DNA from: Saprospiraceae bacterium
GTDB taxonomy: Bacteria; Bacteroidota; Bacteroidia; Chitinophagales; Saprospiraceae
Length of the DNA stretch: 64,000 nt
Assembly (NCBI GenBank): GCA_022841745.1
Contig: JALHQW010000008.1
Span: 14,074 to 78,073, forward strand
Direction of reading: 5' to 3'
Part shown: positions 26,434 to 35,262 of the stretch, in pieces
Position numbering within the stretch: the stretch's first letter is position 1
Layout: the number at the start of each line of letters is the position of its first letter
The notes under the pieces: generated by a model
Database searches by the model: none
Told to the model about the DNA's origin: nothing
Seen by the model: only the letters and a program-made list of their open reading frames with translations
Translations under genes and position numbers: made by a program

Positions 26434-29160
26434 TTATGGTCCTAAATAATCATCGCTCTCCATTTCCCCTTTGTGAGACCGATTTGATTCTGGTAATTCC
26501 ATTCGGTATTTCTTTGGGTCGTTATGTTCATCCAAAAATTCTTTTCTGCTAATACCTCGTTCAGCAGCGCTTTTTTGGTGTTTCCTAAATTCAAATCCAG
26601 GTTTATGCCCCATATCCCAAGGCTCATTTGGATTGATTCTTTTTTTTGTTACTGGGTCTTTAATATTTCCCCTACTACTTTTATTTGCATTCTCTATTAC
26701 TTTTTCTTTAACCCCTTTTCTGAAACCACTTGGTCTTTCATAGTACCATTTTCCATATTCAGTTAGATTCCCATCTTTATCAACTGTTGGCTCCTTTGGC
26801 ATTGATGGCCTTTTACCACTATACTTTGATTTTGGTTTCGAATCTTTGGCTTTGCTTTTTGAAGCATCAGTTTTTTTACCCGCTTTAGTCTTCCCAGCTT
26901 TTGGGGAAGCTTTTGGTGTTGCCTTTGGTTTTATAGCTTTCGGCCCAGGCCCTTTTTTACCCGGTACCGGGATTAAAGCATTTAAGGCACCTTGCAATGC
27001 GGCACTTGCGAGGCAAGGCCAACAATCACTTTCACCATTTGCAATTGCATCAAGAACCCCCTGCGCTGCGCCTTGCAGAGCGTCTTTTACTTTTTGTCTT
27101 ACTACAGGTGACTTTGCTGCCTGAACCGCTGCTCTAGCCACAATACCAATGGCTATTCTGGCTGCTGCAACTATTAAAGGTGCAAAGTTCCCATCCTCAT
27201 CAACCCTATTATACGGGTCATTCCCTGCATAACTGTAGTTCGATGCCTCGTACTCCTCCAACCAATACCTATCCAGCGACAAAAACGATTTCAAATGCGG
27301 GCTGTAGTAGCGGGCCGTGCTGTAGTGCAGCCCTGTCTCGGCATCGTGGTACTGCCCTGTCAGTCGCCAGGGCTGCCGTATGCTGCCCCGGTGGATGGTG
27401 GCCTCGCCGAATGCACTGTACTCGGCGCTCCAAACCACCTGCCCAAAGGTATCAAAAACCTGTGTGACCGCACCCCGTACATCGCTGTGCAGCCAAAATA
27501 ATTGCCCATTTTCCCGGAAGGCCACGGGCACGGCGGCATTGTGGCCATAGAGGTATTCCCGCAGGGTGGTGCCTTCGGGGGTGCGCAATTCCTCGGTCAA
27601 CAGTTTCTCGCTGCCCCAGCAGAATTTATAGGCTTCCCTGCCGTTCGACTTGCCCACCCGGCGGCCAAGGCCGTCGTACCAGTATTCCCAAGTGTCTTCG
27701 CCGATACGGGCGAGCTTGAGCTCGTTGTTGTCGTTGAAGGTGAGCGACACGGTGCGGCCCTGGGCGTTCACGAAGGAGCGCACGTTGCCGTTGGCATCGT
27801 ACTGTACCGTGCTGCTGCCCATGCTCAGCACTTCGTCCATGCGGCCCACCGTCACGGGCGAGCCGTTCACGGAGTTCAGGTTGCCCTTGTGGTCGTATTC
27901 GAATTTCTCCAGCCGCTGGGAATTGGCTTCGAGGCTGCTGAGCAGGCGCCACTCGTCGTCGTAGCGCAACTGCCACTCCTTGCTGGGGGACTGGCTCGAT
28001 GCATCGAAATTGTTGTAGCGGGTGAGGCGGTAGAGGTTGTCGTACTGGTAGGTCTGCTGCGACAGCACCGTGCCGGATGGGTTGACCACTTGGGTGCCTT
28101 GCAGCCCGCCCAGCACTTTTTCGCTGCGCTTTTGCGTGAGGCCATTCGGGTAATAGACTTCGGCCACGGTATCGTTCGGGCCGTATTTGTAGGTGCAGGT
28201 ATCGTCGCCGACCTTCAGCGACTGCAAGCGGCCGTCCTCGTCGTAGCTGTATTTGACCACCAGCCCGGAGGGGTAGGCCATTTCGAGCAGGTTGCCGTCC
28301 TTGTCGTAGGTGTAGCGGGTTTTGTTGCCTTGAAAGTCCTCGCTCAGCACCCGCCCCTTGTCGTCGTACTCGAAGCGGAGGCTGCCAGCGGGGTTTTCGA
28401 TGGCCTTTACCTGTTCGCCGTTGAGTTCGAGGTTTTGGAAATTGCCGTCCTCCCACTCCACCCTACTGGGGCTGGCACCATCGTAGTAGGTATGCACTTT
28501 TGCGCCGCTGCGCAAAGTGGTGACGAGCGCATCGAGGTCGTCGTCGTAAACGGAGGTCTGCTCCGTGCCGTCGGGGAAGCTGATTTTATCGCCGTCCTCA
28601 CCCATGGGGTCGGTCTCTACCTGCGTCACCCGGCCCAGCGAGTCCTTCATGCTGTGTACGAGGTGGCTGCCCTTGATGGCCGAGTCGAAGCGGCGGGTCT
28701 CGTTCGCCCGGTTGGTGATGGTCTCCACCTGTGCGCTGACGTTGTAGCCAATCTTGTAGCTTTTATCGTCCTGCGAAATGACCTCGGTGATGCGGCCTTT
28801 GTCGTCGTAGTTCAGGCCGATGCGGCCCTCGTTGAGCAGAATGGCCTTCAGCAGGTCGTCGTGGTAGCTGAAGCCGATGGATTCGTTGCCGGGAAAGCTG
28901 AACTTAACGAGGTGGCCATTGCTGTCGAAGGTGAAGGCGTATTCCAGCCCGGAGGGCTTAACGATTTTCTGGGGGATGTATTTTTCGTCAAAAACGAGGC
29001 AGGTCTTGTTGCCCCGGCTGTCCTCAATCACCAAGTCCTTGCCCTCGCCCTCCTTCACATTGAAGCCATTTGCCCGCAGTTGGGCAAGCATCCGCTCCCT
29101 GTTCCGCTGGCGGATGGGGAGCTTCATGGCTTCCAGTTGGCTGTTCTTGATGACAAACAC
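26434..29160 (-). CDS. RHS-repeat effector with C-terminal GH-E (HNH/EndoVII) nuclease tip
   Basis: The product is 908 residues. Residues ~50-600 are tandem RHS/YD repeats ('YDDKGRITEV', 'YDKDGNLLEM', 'YDANGNVRSF'), followed by the RHS core end ('GLHYSTARYYSPHLKSFLSLD', 'YAGNDPYNRVDEDGN') near 625-655. A linker rich in Lys, Pro and Ala follows. The C-terminal ~100 residues contain 'WDMGHKPGFEF' and 'ELPESNRSHKGE', matching the GH-E nuclease family. RHS shells enclose the toxin until delivery. There is no PAAR domain at the N-terminus, but a separate PAAR gene ends 12 bases upstream. DNA composition changes sharply near 27.2-27.3 kb, where core meets tip. Confidence 0.92.
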   Translation of the reverse strand: MFVIKNSQLEAMKLPIRQRNRERMLAQLRANGFNVKEGEGKDLVIEDSRGNKTCLVFDEKYIPQKIVKPSGLEYAFTFDSNGHLVKFSFPGNESIGFSYHDDLLKAILLNEGRIGLNYDDKGRITEVISQDDKSYKIGYNVSAQVETITNRANETRRFDSAIKGSHLVHSMKDSLGRVTQVETDPMGEDGDKISFPDGTEQTSVYDDDLDALVTTLRSGAKVHTYYDGASPSRVEWEDGNFQNLELNGEQVKAIENPAGSLRFEYDDKGRVLSEDFQGNKTRYTYDKDGNLLEMAYPSGLVVKYSYDEDGRLQSLKVGDDTCTYKYGPNDTVAEVYYPNGLTQKRSEKVLGGLQGTQVVNPSGTVLSQQTYQYDNLYRLTRYNNFDASSQSPSKEWQLRYDDEWRLLSSLEANSQRLEKFEYDHKGNLNSVNGSPVTVGRMDEVLSMGSSTVQYDANGNVRSFVNAQGRTVSLTFNDNNELKLARIGEDTWEYWYDGLGRRVGKSNGREAYKFCWGSEKLLTEELRTPEGTTLREYLYGHNAAVPVAFRENGQLFWLHSDVRGAVTQVFDTFGQVVWSAEYSAFGEATIHRGSIRQPWRLTGQYHDAETGLHYSTARYYSPHLKSFLSLDRYWLEEYEASNYSYAGNDPYNRVDEDGNFAPLIVAAARIAIGIVARAAVQAAKSPVVRQKVKDALQGAAQGVLDAIANGESDCWPCLASAALQGALNALIPVPGKKGPGPKAIKPKATPKASPKAGKTKAGKKTDASKSKAKDSKPKSKYSGKRPSMPKEPTVDKDGNLTEYGKWYYERPSGFRKGVKEKVIENANKSSRGNIKDPVTKKRINPNEPWDMGHKPGFEFRKHQKSAAERGISRKEFLDEHNDPKKYRMELPESNRSHKGEMESDDYLGP

Positions 29161-29172
29161 GGCGTGCGGGGT

Positions 29173-29508
29173 TTAACAAGGTTTCATGAATGGGGCACCA
29201 GTGAAGGCATCGCCAATGAGCACCGTGGGGAGGCCCATCACGATTTTTCCGCCATGCGCACATTGGTCGCCCATGCGGGCAGCAGGCTTGCCGCCGATGA
29301 AGACGCTCATGCTGCCCTGCACGATGGTGTCGGGTGGTCCAACGCATACGCACATATCCCCTACGACGGCAGCGGGCAGGTTGCCGATGAGTACGGTTGG
29401 CACGCATGGCCCCATGATGGGGCCGCCCACATGCGGCACGGGCGGCAGGCCCGGCGTTACCATGGGGCAAGCGTGCATGTCTGTGATTCTTGCGGCTGGT
29501 TTACCCAT
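29173..29508 (-). CDS. PAAR-domain spike tip protein
   Basis: The product is 111 residues and nearly all PAAR domain. It shows 'GKPAARITDMHACPM', 'VGGPIMGPCVPTVLIGNLPAAVVGDMC', 'GSMSVFIGGKPAARMGDQCAHGG' and 'GLPTVLIGD', with histidines and cysteines able to hold the metal at the cone tip. PAAR proteins cap the VgrG spike and connect it to effectors. The gene lies between tssE and the RHS gene in one run, so the RHS protein is its likely cargo. Confidence 0.92.
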   Translation of the reverse strand: MGKPAARITDMHACPMVTPGLPPVPHVGGPIMGPCVPTVLIGNLPAAVVGDMCVCVGPPDTIVQGSMSVFIGGKPAARMGDQCAHGGKIVMGLPTVLIGDAFTGAPFMKPC

Positions 29509-29528
29509 AAATCTAATTTGATGTGGTT

Positions 29529-30011
29529 TTACAATTTCCCCACTGGTATCACCAGCGGAAACGCATCCAGTGCATCTTCCTCAATTTCGCTGTCGGGATA
29601 ATGGAACTGGTCACGACGGCCCAAGGTCAATTCCCCATAGACGTCCACCCTTGCCCTGACGACAGGTTTGTTGTCTTCCTTTTTCGGGAACTGCAAATCC
29701 ACCGTGACATCCGTGACTTCCAACCTGGTCTCGTACCGCATCAGCATGTCGAGGATGTTTTTTTGGATGGACTCCCGCATCTCCTCCCTCCATGCCCGTT
29801 CCGACCTTCTTTGTGGTGGGGTGCGGGCGTGGTATTTGTTCAGTAGGCTGCCAAATGTTGGGTCAAAACGGTAGCTCAATGACAGCGACTTGATGATGAG
29901 CCGGATATTTTGGTGGATGGACTTCCTGATTTCTACATGCTCCAATTGCTTCCCCTTCATCACCTGGTTCAGCTTCAATGGAAAAGAATAATAGGAGTCC
30001 TTTCGGCGCAT
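29529..30011 (-). CDS. tssE: T6SS baseplate subunit TssE (gp25-like)
   Basis: The product is 160 residues. It contains 'SIHQNIRLIIKSLSLSYRFDPTFGSLL', then 'MRESIQKNILDMLMRYETRLEVTDVTVDL' and a C-terminal beta hairpin, the layout of the GPW/gp25 family. TssE belongs to the baseplate wedge and nucleates sheath assembly. It is placed 3 bases after the vgrG stop and 20 bases before the PAAR gene, away from tssF and tssG, so spike and TssE are co-expressed. Confidence 0.88.
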   Translation of the reverse strand: MRRKDSYYSFPLKLNQVMKGKQLEHVEIRKSIHQNIRLIIKSLSLSYRFDPTFGSLLNKYHARTPPQRRSERAWREEMRESIQKNILDMLMRYETRLEVTDVTVDLQFPKKEDNKPVVRARVDVYGELTLGRRDQFHYPDSEIEEDALDAFPLVIPVGKL

Positions 30012-30014
30012 GGC

Positions 30015-31829
30015 TTAGTTCAGTTTGATGACCATTCCCTTGACATCCACCATGGCAGAGCCTTTGATGTTTACTTGGGCGCTTTTGGTATCCACTTTTG
30101 AAGTTCCCTCTGTTGTCACTTCATTGCTCTTTATTTCCACCAGACTTTGGCCATTGATTTTGACCTCCTTCCCTGATTTCAACTCAATCAGTTCTGTGGC
30201 TTCCAATATGATGGTTTTGGCCTTGATATGCACTTTGCCATCGCCCGCATCAATGGTGATGGTGCTTTCCCCAGTCAAATCGGTGGAAATCGTAATCGCT
30301 TTCCCCTCCTCCATCACGATGGAACTATCCTCCTTCTTCTTCCCCGTCCGTATTTGGGTCTTTTTCCCGGCGGTTTCTAGAATGGAATTGGGGGCGTGAA
30401 TTTGTATTTCCTCCTCCTTGTCATCGAACTTCCATTTGTTACCTCCCTTAGATTTGAAGCCCTTGAACTTGTTCTTGGGGTCGAACCATTCGGGCTTTTG
30501 CTTGCCGTGGTACATACCGCTGAGAACGTAAGGGCGCTCGGGGTGGTTGTTCTCGAAGGCTACCAGCACTTGGTCGCCCACTTCGGGTATGATGTAGAAG
30601 CCTTTGTCTTTGCCCATATAGGGGGAGGCCACTCGTATCCAAGGTGTTTTTTCGTCGGTGCCCTCCTGCCATTCAAACTTGACCTTGACCCGGCCCAGTG
30701 ATTTTTCGTCATCCACTTTTTCCACCTTGGCCAATTGCGTTTCGGCCACGGGTGCGGGCAGGGGCTGTAGGCTCGGCGGCATGTCCATTTCTACTGGTAT
30801 GGCTTCGAAATGGTTCAGGTAGTTGCCGCCCTCGGTAATCACATGGGTGAGGCCCACCACCACATAGTTGCCATAGTCGTCGGCCATGGAGTCCCGGATA
30901 TTGATTTTCCCGCCCAGCTTGAGTTTGGTATTGCGGGTAGTGCCCGTAGCCACCACCATTTCGCTGACGTGGGCCTGGGCCTTGCGCTTTATCAGGTGCT
31001 TGTACTCTTTTTCCCCGGTGGAGAAGTTGACGGGCAGCACGGGCGGCTTGCCGGTGAATATCTTCGATTCGGAGATGCCATAAACGGCACTGGCCAAGGC
31101 CGACATGCCCGGCTTTGGCGGTTTTTCCTTTTTGAAAGTCTTGTGGTCACGGTAATTGTAACTCTGCACGTCGAACTTGGGCGGCACGGCCCGCACCGAT
31201 ACGTCGAAGTTGACCACATCGTTAGTGGAGCAATCCAGTTTGACGGTTTCCCCGCCAGAGGGCTTTCCAAAGTACAGGTCCATTCCATCGTAGAAAAACC
31301 ACTCGCCGTACCAGCCAGCCAAGCGGTGGACGAAGTCATAATCGCTTTCCTTGTACTGGACGGTGTAAGGGATGGAGCCTTTGAAGTTCTTAGGACTAAC
31401 CTTTAAGCCACCAGGGAAACTGTAGGAGCCAAGAACCTCGTTCACAATTTCCTGTAGCCCTTTGTCGGTGAAGGAGCGGGTATTTGGGCCGCCGTCGGGC
31501 TTGATGGTCGGGCTGCGGCCCTGAATGACCAAACTGGCACCGCCTGCCTGCCTCACCAAAGATACGGAAGTAATCGTGCCTTTGAACACTTCTTTTGGTG
31601 GGCTGCCATCTATCGAAATATCTTCTTTTACCTCAAAACCAATGCTAAGGGTCTGCCCAATCCATTCCTTGGACTTTGCGTTCAGGTCGGCATTTTTGAC
31701 CTTCATCTGAACATGTACGCTAAAGTCATGGTGATCCCCAATCCGCTGGTTGAGCCTGACTTGGGCAAGTATATTCTCACTGACCCTTTTGCCATTTATT
31801 TTTACCCCGGTGCGTACGGTCGTTAACAT
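30015..31829 (-). CDS. tssI: T6SS spike protein VgrG (TssI)
   Basis: The product is 604 residues. The gp27-like part (~1-370) contains 'YKESDYDFVHRLAGWYGEWFFYDG'. The OB-fold of gp5 (~375-460) shows 'WIRVASPYMGKDKGFYIIPEVGDQVLVAFENNHPERPYVLSGMYHG'-type order. The rest is a beta-helical needle of short repeats ('ELIELKSGKEVKINGQSLVEIKS') ending near the last residue. There is no extra C-terminal effector domain, so cargo must attach through PAAR or adaptors. It heads the run vgrG-tssE-PAAR-RHS-SUFU-DUF4123-muramidase. Confidence 0.95.
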   Translation of the reverse strand: MLTTVRTGVKINGKRVSENILAQVRLNQRIGDHHDFSVHVQMKVKNADLNAKSKEWIGQTLSIGFEVKEDISIDGSPPKEVFKGTITSVSLVRQAGGASLVIQGRSPTIKPDGGPNTRSFTDKGLQEIVNEVLGSYSFPGGLKVSPKNFKGSIPYTVQYKESDYDFVHRLAGWYGEWFFYDGMDLYFGKPSGGETVKLDCSTNDVVNFDVSVRAVPPKFDVQSYNYRDHKTFKKEKPPKPGMSALASAVYGISESKIFTGKPPVLPVNFSTGEKEYKHLIKRKAQAHVSEMVVATGTTRNTKLKLGGKINIRDSMADDYGNYVVVGLTHVITEGGNYLNHFEAIPVEMDMPPSLQPLPAPVAETQLAKVEKVDDEKSLGRVKVKFEWQEGTDEKTPWIRVASPYMGKDKGFYIIPEVGDQVLVAFENNHPERPYVLSGMYHGKQKPEWFDPKNKFKGFKSKGGNKWKFDDKEEEIQIHAPNSILETAGKKTQIRTGKKKEDSSIVMEEGKAITISTDLTGESTITIDAGDGKVHIKAKTIILEATELIELKSGKEVKINGQSLVEIKSNEVTTEGTSKVDTKSAQVNIKGSAMVDVKGMVIKLN

Positions 31830-31883
31830 TGGACAAGGTTTAGTTTTTTAAGTTTTGAAGGGATGCGTTTAATGAGGGCGAGA

Positions 31884-32780
31884 TTAGCGCTTTTTAATAT
31901 GCCCATCGCCTTTGTCGTACATTATGGACTGCATTTCAGTACCGTCGAAGGTAAGCCCCGCCAAAGTGGCTCCTTCCCGAATCCAAGAATCAGCTGCCAT
32001 TGATTCTTGGATACAGTTTTCTGCTCTTTTTTTCCTATAGTCTGTGGTTGTAATCTCCACCAATGCAAAACCAACTGCACCTACCGCAAATGCATATTTG
32101 GGGTCTAAAGTGAGTTCTGTAGAGCAAGAATAATCATGCAAGGGTTCTCTGGGGCTAAAGTCAATAGCCCCTCCTGTGCCCCCATGGGAAGTGTTGAATG
32201 CCCGTTGGTGATACCAAGGGTATTTAGTTGACTCTCTATCATCTACTCGCACTGCATTGCCAAAGCTGATTCTTGAACTGTCCTTTCTCAGGGCATGATA
32301 AACGGTCTTAGGATGGTTTTGATTGGAAAGAAAATCTCTAACGTCCATCTCGTCACTTCTGTCAACAGCATCGAAAAGGCCCATAAAAACTGCTTTTTTA
32401 GATATGACCTTTGACAGTTCCATAACTACGGCTCCTCCCCTACTATGCCCAATAAAAACAAATTCAATATCTGTATCGTCTAACCTACCTAACGCAGCAG
32501 GAGCAAATGGTAAATCTTCTTGAAAAGATTGTGGCCCGAATTCCAAATTACCCCGCTCAGCGTTTATTTCTCTTATGCTCTCCTCTATGAATGCCAAAGC
32601 ATCATTAATTCTCTGCCTTGCATCTCGCCCGGTAACGACTTTGTCCGGGCCGTCCATGTAAATCTTTCGTCCACCGTACGTATTGAACTGCTCAAAAAAC
32701 TTGCGCGTATGACTGTTCCCACCATTGAACCATTCATGGGAACTTGTGCCGTCAACCGCAACCAAGATGTATTTTGGCAT
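31884..32780 (-). CDS. Tle1/DUF2235-like alpha/beta hydrolase, probable T6SS lipase effector
   Basis: The product is 298 residues without signal peptide. It starts 'YILVAVDGTSSHEWFNGG', typical of DUF2235 proteins. The nucleophile elbow is FIGHSRGGA with Ser113. An acid is likely in 'LFDAVDRSD' near 137-140, and a histidine lies in 'FNTSHGGTGG' near 199. This order is that of the Tle1-type phospholipase effectors. The gene lies between hcp and vgrG, which supports secretion as cargo. No neighbouring gene looks like its immunity protein, so either the target is not the producer's own compartment or the partner is elsewhere. Confidence 0.78.
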   Translation of the reverse strand: MPKYILVAVDGTSSHEWFNGGNSHTRKFFEQFNTYGGRKIYMDGPDKVVTGRDARQRINDALAFIEESIREINAERGNLEFGPQSFQEDLPFAPAALGRLDDTDIEFVFIGHSRGGAVVMELSKVISKKAVFMGLFDAVDRSDEMDVRDFLSNQNHPKTVYHALRKDSSRISFGNAVRVDDRESTKYPWYHQRAFNTSHGGTGGAIDFSPREPLHDYSCSTELTLDPKYAFAVGAVGFALVEITTTDYRKKRAENCIQESMAADSWIREGATLAGLTFDGTEMQSIMYDKGDGHIKKR

Positions 32781-32834
32781 ATCAACAGGTTTGGGTGTTA
32801 CCTACGAGAACGGATTTAATGAAGTGGTAGCCGA

Positions 32835-33004
32835 AGAATGGAAGCGAAGCGAACCCTAATGTACATCTCAATTCCAGCATGACGGATAGGCCATACCAAT
32901 AGGTGCACGACTTGTACTCATCAAGACAAAGCCTTGAAATTACACAAGCAACCATGCTTGAATTAGGTGATGAGCACAATAGGGATTCGCTTCGCCAGTA
33001 TTCT
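32835..33004. repeat. Long imperfect inverted repeat between hcp and the lipase gene
   Basis: The arms run inward from AGAAT at 32835 and its complement at 33000-33004. A perfect 10-bp core (32844-32853 with 32986-32995, GCGAAGCGAA) is followed by further pairing through CCCTAAT and CAATTCCAGCATG to their complements near 32960-32984. The pairing covers roughly 40 positions per side. It fills the gap between the hcp stop (33008) and the lipase start (32780), so it would form a large hairpin at the 3' end of hcp RNA. Confidence 0.7.
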
Positions 33005-33007
33005 TTC

Positions 33008-33430
33008 TTAAGACTCGCTGTCCGGCCAGCGCATCTTGAACTCGGCACCGCTGACCTTGATTTTTTCGGCAGTGATGCGGAAAGTCTCAAGGGTGTTGTC
33101 GGTATCGCCCTGGGAGTTGAAGCGCTCTTCGTAGCCGACCACATAGGAGTTCTCAAATTCAATCTTCTTGAGCTCCTTGGTCTGTTCCGCATCCCGCCAA
33201 ATGGTGAGCGAACCGGCCTTGGGAGTGTCCTGCTTGGACATCCAGTTGATGATTTTGCCGATCATCTCTTTTTCATCCGAGCGGATGGTGATGACGATCT
33301 GGCCGTTGCGGACGACTTTTACGGGCTGGCCCTTTTCAGGGTCTGTGGCACGGGTAAAAGAGTAGCCGAGGTCGAGAACTTGGGCTTTGGCACCTTCAAG
33401 TTCAAACACACAGGTATGTGCTGCAGACAT
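33008..33430 (-). CDS. tssD: T6SS tube protein Hcp (TssD)
   Basis: The product is 140 residues, the size of Bacteroidetes TssD. It is beta-rich, with 'CVFELEGAKAQVLDLGYSFTRATD', 'GQIVITIRSDEKEMIGKIINWM' and 'FENSYVVGYEERFNSQGDTDN'. Hcp hexamers stack into the inner tube that is pushed into target cells. The gene follows tssC on the same strand with a 143-base gap. Hairpin-forming sequences on both sides suggest that its transcript may be made or kept at a level different from its neighbours, as expected for the most abundant component. Confidence 0.9.
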   Translation of the reverse strand: MSAAHTCVFELEGAKAQVLDLGYSFTRATDPEKGQPVKVVRNGQIVITIRSDEKEMIGKIINWMSKQDTPKAGSLTIWRDAEQTKELKKIEFENSYVVGYEERFNSQGDTDNTLETFRITAEKIKVSGAEFKMRWPDSES

Positions 33431-33488
33431 TTTAATGAATTTTTAGGTTATAAAAAAAGGTTGATGTTTACGCTTTAGAAAGACACAA

Positions 33489-33559
33489 GAAATTAGACCG
33501 TAGATTTTAGATAAGGTATTGGCAAGCAATCATTTGCGTGCCATCAAATGTCTAATTCC
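33489..33559. promoter_or_regulatory. Nested hairpin between tssC and hcp
   Basis: An outer stem (33489-33498 with 33550-33559, 9 of 10 pairs) encloses an inner stem (33521-33529 with 33534-33542, 8 of 9 pairs). It lies in the gap between the tssC stop and the hcp start. On the minus strand a T-run follows about 40 bases later (33451-33457). It may act as a partial terminator or RNA-processing site separating tssC from hcp. Confidence 0.5.
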
Positions 33560-33573
33560 TAATGCCTAAGTAC

Positions 33574-34989
33574 TTATTTAACTTCATTCATCAGCTTGTC
33601 GGTAGCCGTCCTATCGGCAGCGTTGAGCTTGTACACGAAAGTACGAACTGCCCACAGTGGCACGATGGCGATGTCAATATCTATCCGGTCGGGCACACGG
33701 TGGTTCCAGTCGAAGTGGGTCACCTTGCCGCTGGTGATAATCTTCTGTTCGGCCAATTGGTCGAGGAAGTCCTGCACGATGTCACGCACCTTATTAGCAC
33801 GCTCCCGGTCGAGTTGCTGACCTGTTACCTTGCCTAGGTAGTGGCGCAGTACCCTGTTCACATAATCGAAAGTGCGAACCACGGCGTAACGTTTCAGTGC
33901 ATATTCATGCCCAGTGAAGGCAGTGCAAGCCTCGTAAACCATGTCCTTTTCGTAGGCGTGCATGGTGGCGTTTAGTCCCTCATCGGAAAGGTCGGCCACA
34001 GTATCCTGCACCGTATGGAAAGCCAAGCCAGCTGATCCTGTAAGAGAGCCGTTCATCTCGCCCATGATCGGCTGGGAAATACGCTCGGAGTACATTTTGC
34101 CAGCGACCGCCATACAGGGTGAACCTCTAAGGTCACCTTCTTCCCGCAGTTCCGTGTATTCTCCCCTTAGGGAAATATGGTTTGCGAACAAAGCGAGGTG
34201 TGCATGGTGCTCCTCAGGGCCAGTCACACCGAGCCAGCGGCGGGATTCCCGTTCTTTGAGGGCTTCCTCTACGCTGTCGCAGTCGGCAAAGTCCGTAAGG
34301 AACTGGAGCCTTGCCTTCAGTGCCAGCTTTGTATATCGTTCGATGATGTCCTTGGGTCGCTTGCTCCTCCAGAGGTAGGGTACTACCAGCAGTGCGTAGG
34401 CTTTTTTCTGGTCAACGGAACGGGACTCGTCGGTGAGCCGCTTTTCAATCTCGTTATAGACCAAGTTGCTATCGGCATCCAATAGTACGTCGGGGTGTAC
34501 TGACAATAGCGTTAAGTTCTTGACCTTGGTCGGTGCCGCATTGCGGAAAAAGTTTTCAAGGTCACGATAGGTCCGTTCCATATCACGGGATGCCGCTATG
34601 ATGGTGCCCAAGTTATCGTTGATGAGCGCCTCATTGGTGTCGAGTTTTTCCTGCGCCTCCTTTCGGATAACCTTGTGGGAATCCTTTTCAATACCGTTAC
34701 CCTTGCTCAAGATATTGAGATAAGCCTGAAGGCGGTTCCTTAGCTCGATTCTGCTATCCAAGGCGTCCTCATCCTGCAAGAAACGGCGCTTCTTGGAGGC
34801 AGCTTTTGGAGAAAAACGGTCAAGATTGTCGGCAAGCGGTGTTATGAGTTCGTCAAACCCATCGTATCTGCTCAGCCGTTCGTCAATCTCTTGGGCAGAC
34901 AGTTGTGGCGGTGGAGGTGGAGCCGTAACGACAACTGCCTTCTTTGCTGGTGCTTCTTTTTGACGGGTTTGTTTTTTAAGTTCTGCCAT
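33574..34989 (-). CDS. tssC: T6SS sheath large subunit TssC
   Basis: The product is 471 residues. After a basic, proline-rich N-terminal tail ('KKAVVVTAPPPPPQLSAQEIDERL') it has a helical segment. The sheath core follows with 'SRDMERTYRDLENFFRNA', 'KKAYALLVVPYLWRSKRPKDIIERY' and 'GSPCMAVAGKMYSERISQPIMGE', and the C-terminal end has 'VRTFDYVNRVLRHYLG' and 'IDIDIAIVPLWAVRTFVYKL'. TssC forms the contractile sheath with TssB. The proline-rich N-terminal tail is a Bacteroidetes trait. It lies after tssB, separated by a 273-base gap that contains an inverted-repeat element. Confidence 0.9.
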   Translation of the reverse strand: MAELKKQTRQKEAPAKKAVVVTAPPPPPQLSAQEIDERLSRYDGFDELITPLADNLDRFSPKAASKKRRFLQDEDALDSRIELRNRLQAYLNILSKGNGIEKDSHKVIRKEAQEKLDTNEALINDNLGTIIAASRDMERTYRDLENFFRNAAPTKVKNLTLLSVHPDVLLDADSNLVYNEIEKRLTDESRSVDQKKAYALLVVPYLWRSKRPKDIIERYTKLALKARLQFLTDFADCDSVEEALKERESRRWLGVTGPEEHHAHLALFANHISLRGEYTELREEGDLRGSPCMAVAGKMYSERISQPIMGEMNGSLTGSAGLAFHTVQDTVADLSDEGLNATMHAYEKDMVYEACTAFTGHEYALKRYAVVRTFDYVNRVLRHYLGKVTGQQLDRERANKVRDIVQDFLDQLAEQKIITSGKVTHFDWNHRVPDRIDIDIAIVPLWAVRTFVYKLNAADRTATDKLMNEVK

Positions 34990-35030
34990 AATTAAATAGC
35001 TTTTTATTCAATTTTGAATTGTCTTATTAA

Positions 35031-35184
35031 CAATGGTTCATCTGGTTTCACGTTTCAAGTTTCAGGGAAGCGTCTGCTGGAAACATTTTTAGTCGGCTGT
35101 TAAGACAAACCAATCATTCTAAAAATGCGATTCTTTTGCAATTGAGCAAGCAAACCTTAAACTTGAAACCTTCACGAACCATTG
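35031..35184. repeat. Terminal-inverted-repeat intergenic element, copy A (between tssB and tssC)
   Basis: The element begins CAATGGTTC (35031-35039) and ends with its complement inside CTTCACGAACCATTG (35170-35184). A second pair of arms (GTTTCAAG / CTTGAAAC) lies just inside. The centre holds another perfect 9-bp inverted pair (35084-35092 with 35119-35127). The 15-base right end is identical to that of the element at 43801-43961. No protein is encoded. It is either a small non-autonomous mobile repeat or a dispersed hairpin. Confidence 0.65.
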
Positions 35185-35262
35185 ATTAAATAGGCCGAAA
35201 ATTAGATGAAAAGGGAATGAGTTGCGCATGGCGCACCAAATCACTAACCTTCCGCTATTTGT

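Noticed and set aside
27502-29601. A 699-codon open frame antisense to the RHS gene on the plus strand
   Set aside because: It lies opposite GC-rich RHS repeats, where stop codons are rare in the reverse frame. Its translation is low-complexity (Val/Ala/His-rich), and the RHS gene has strong domain support.
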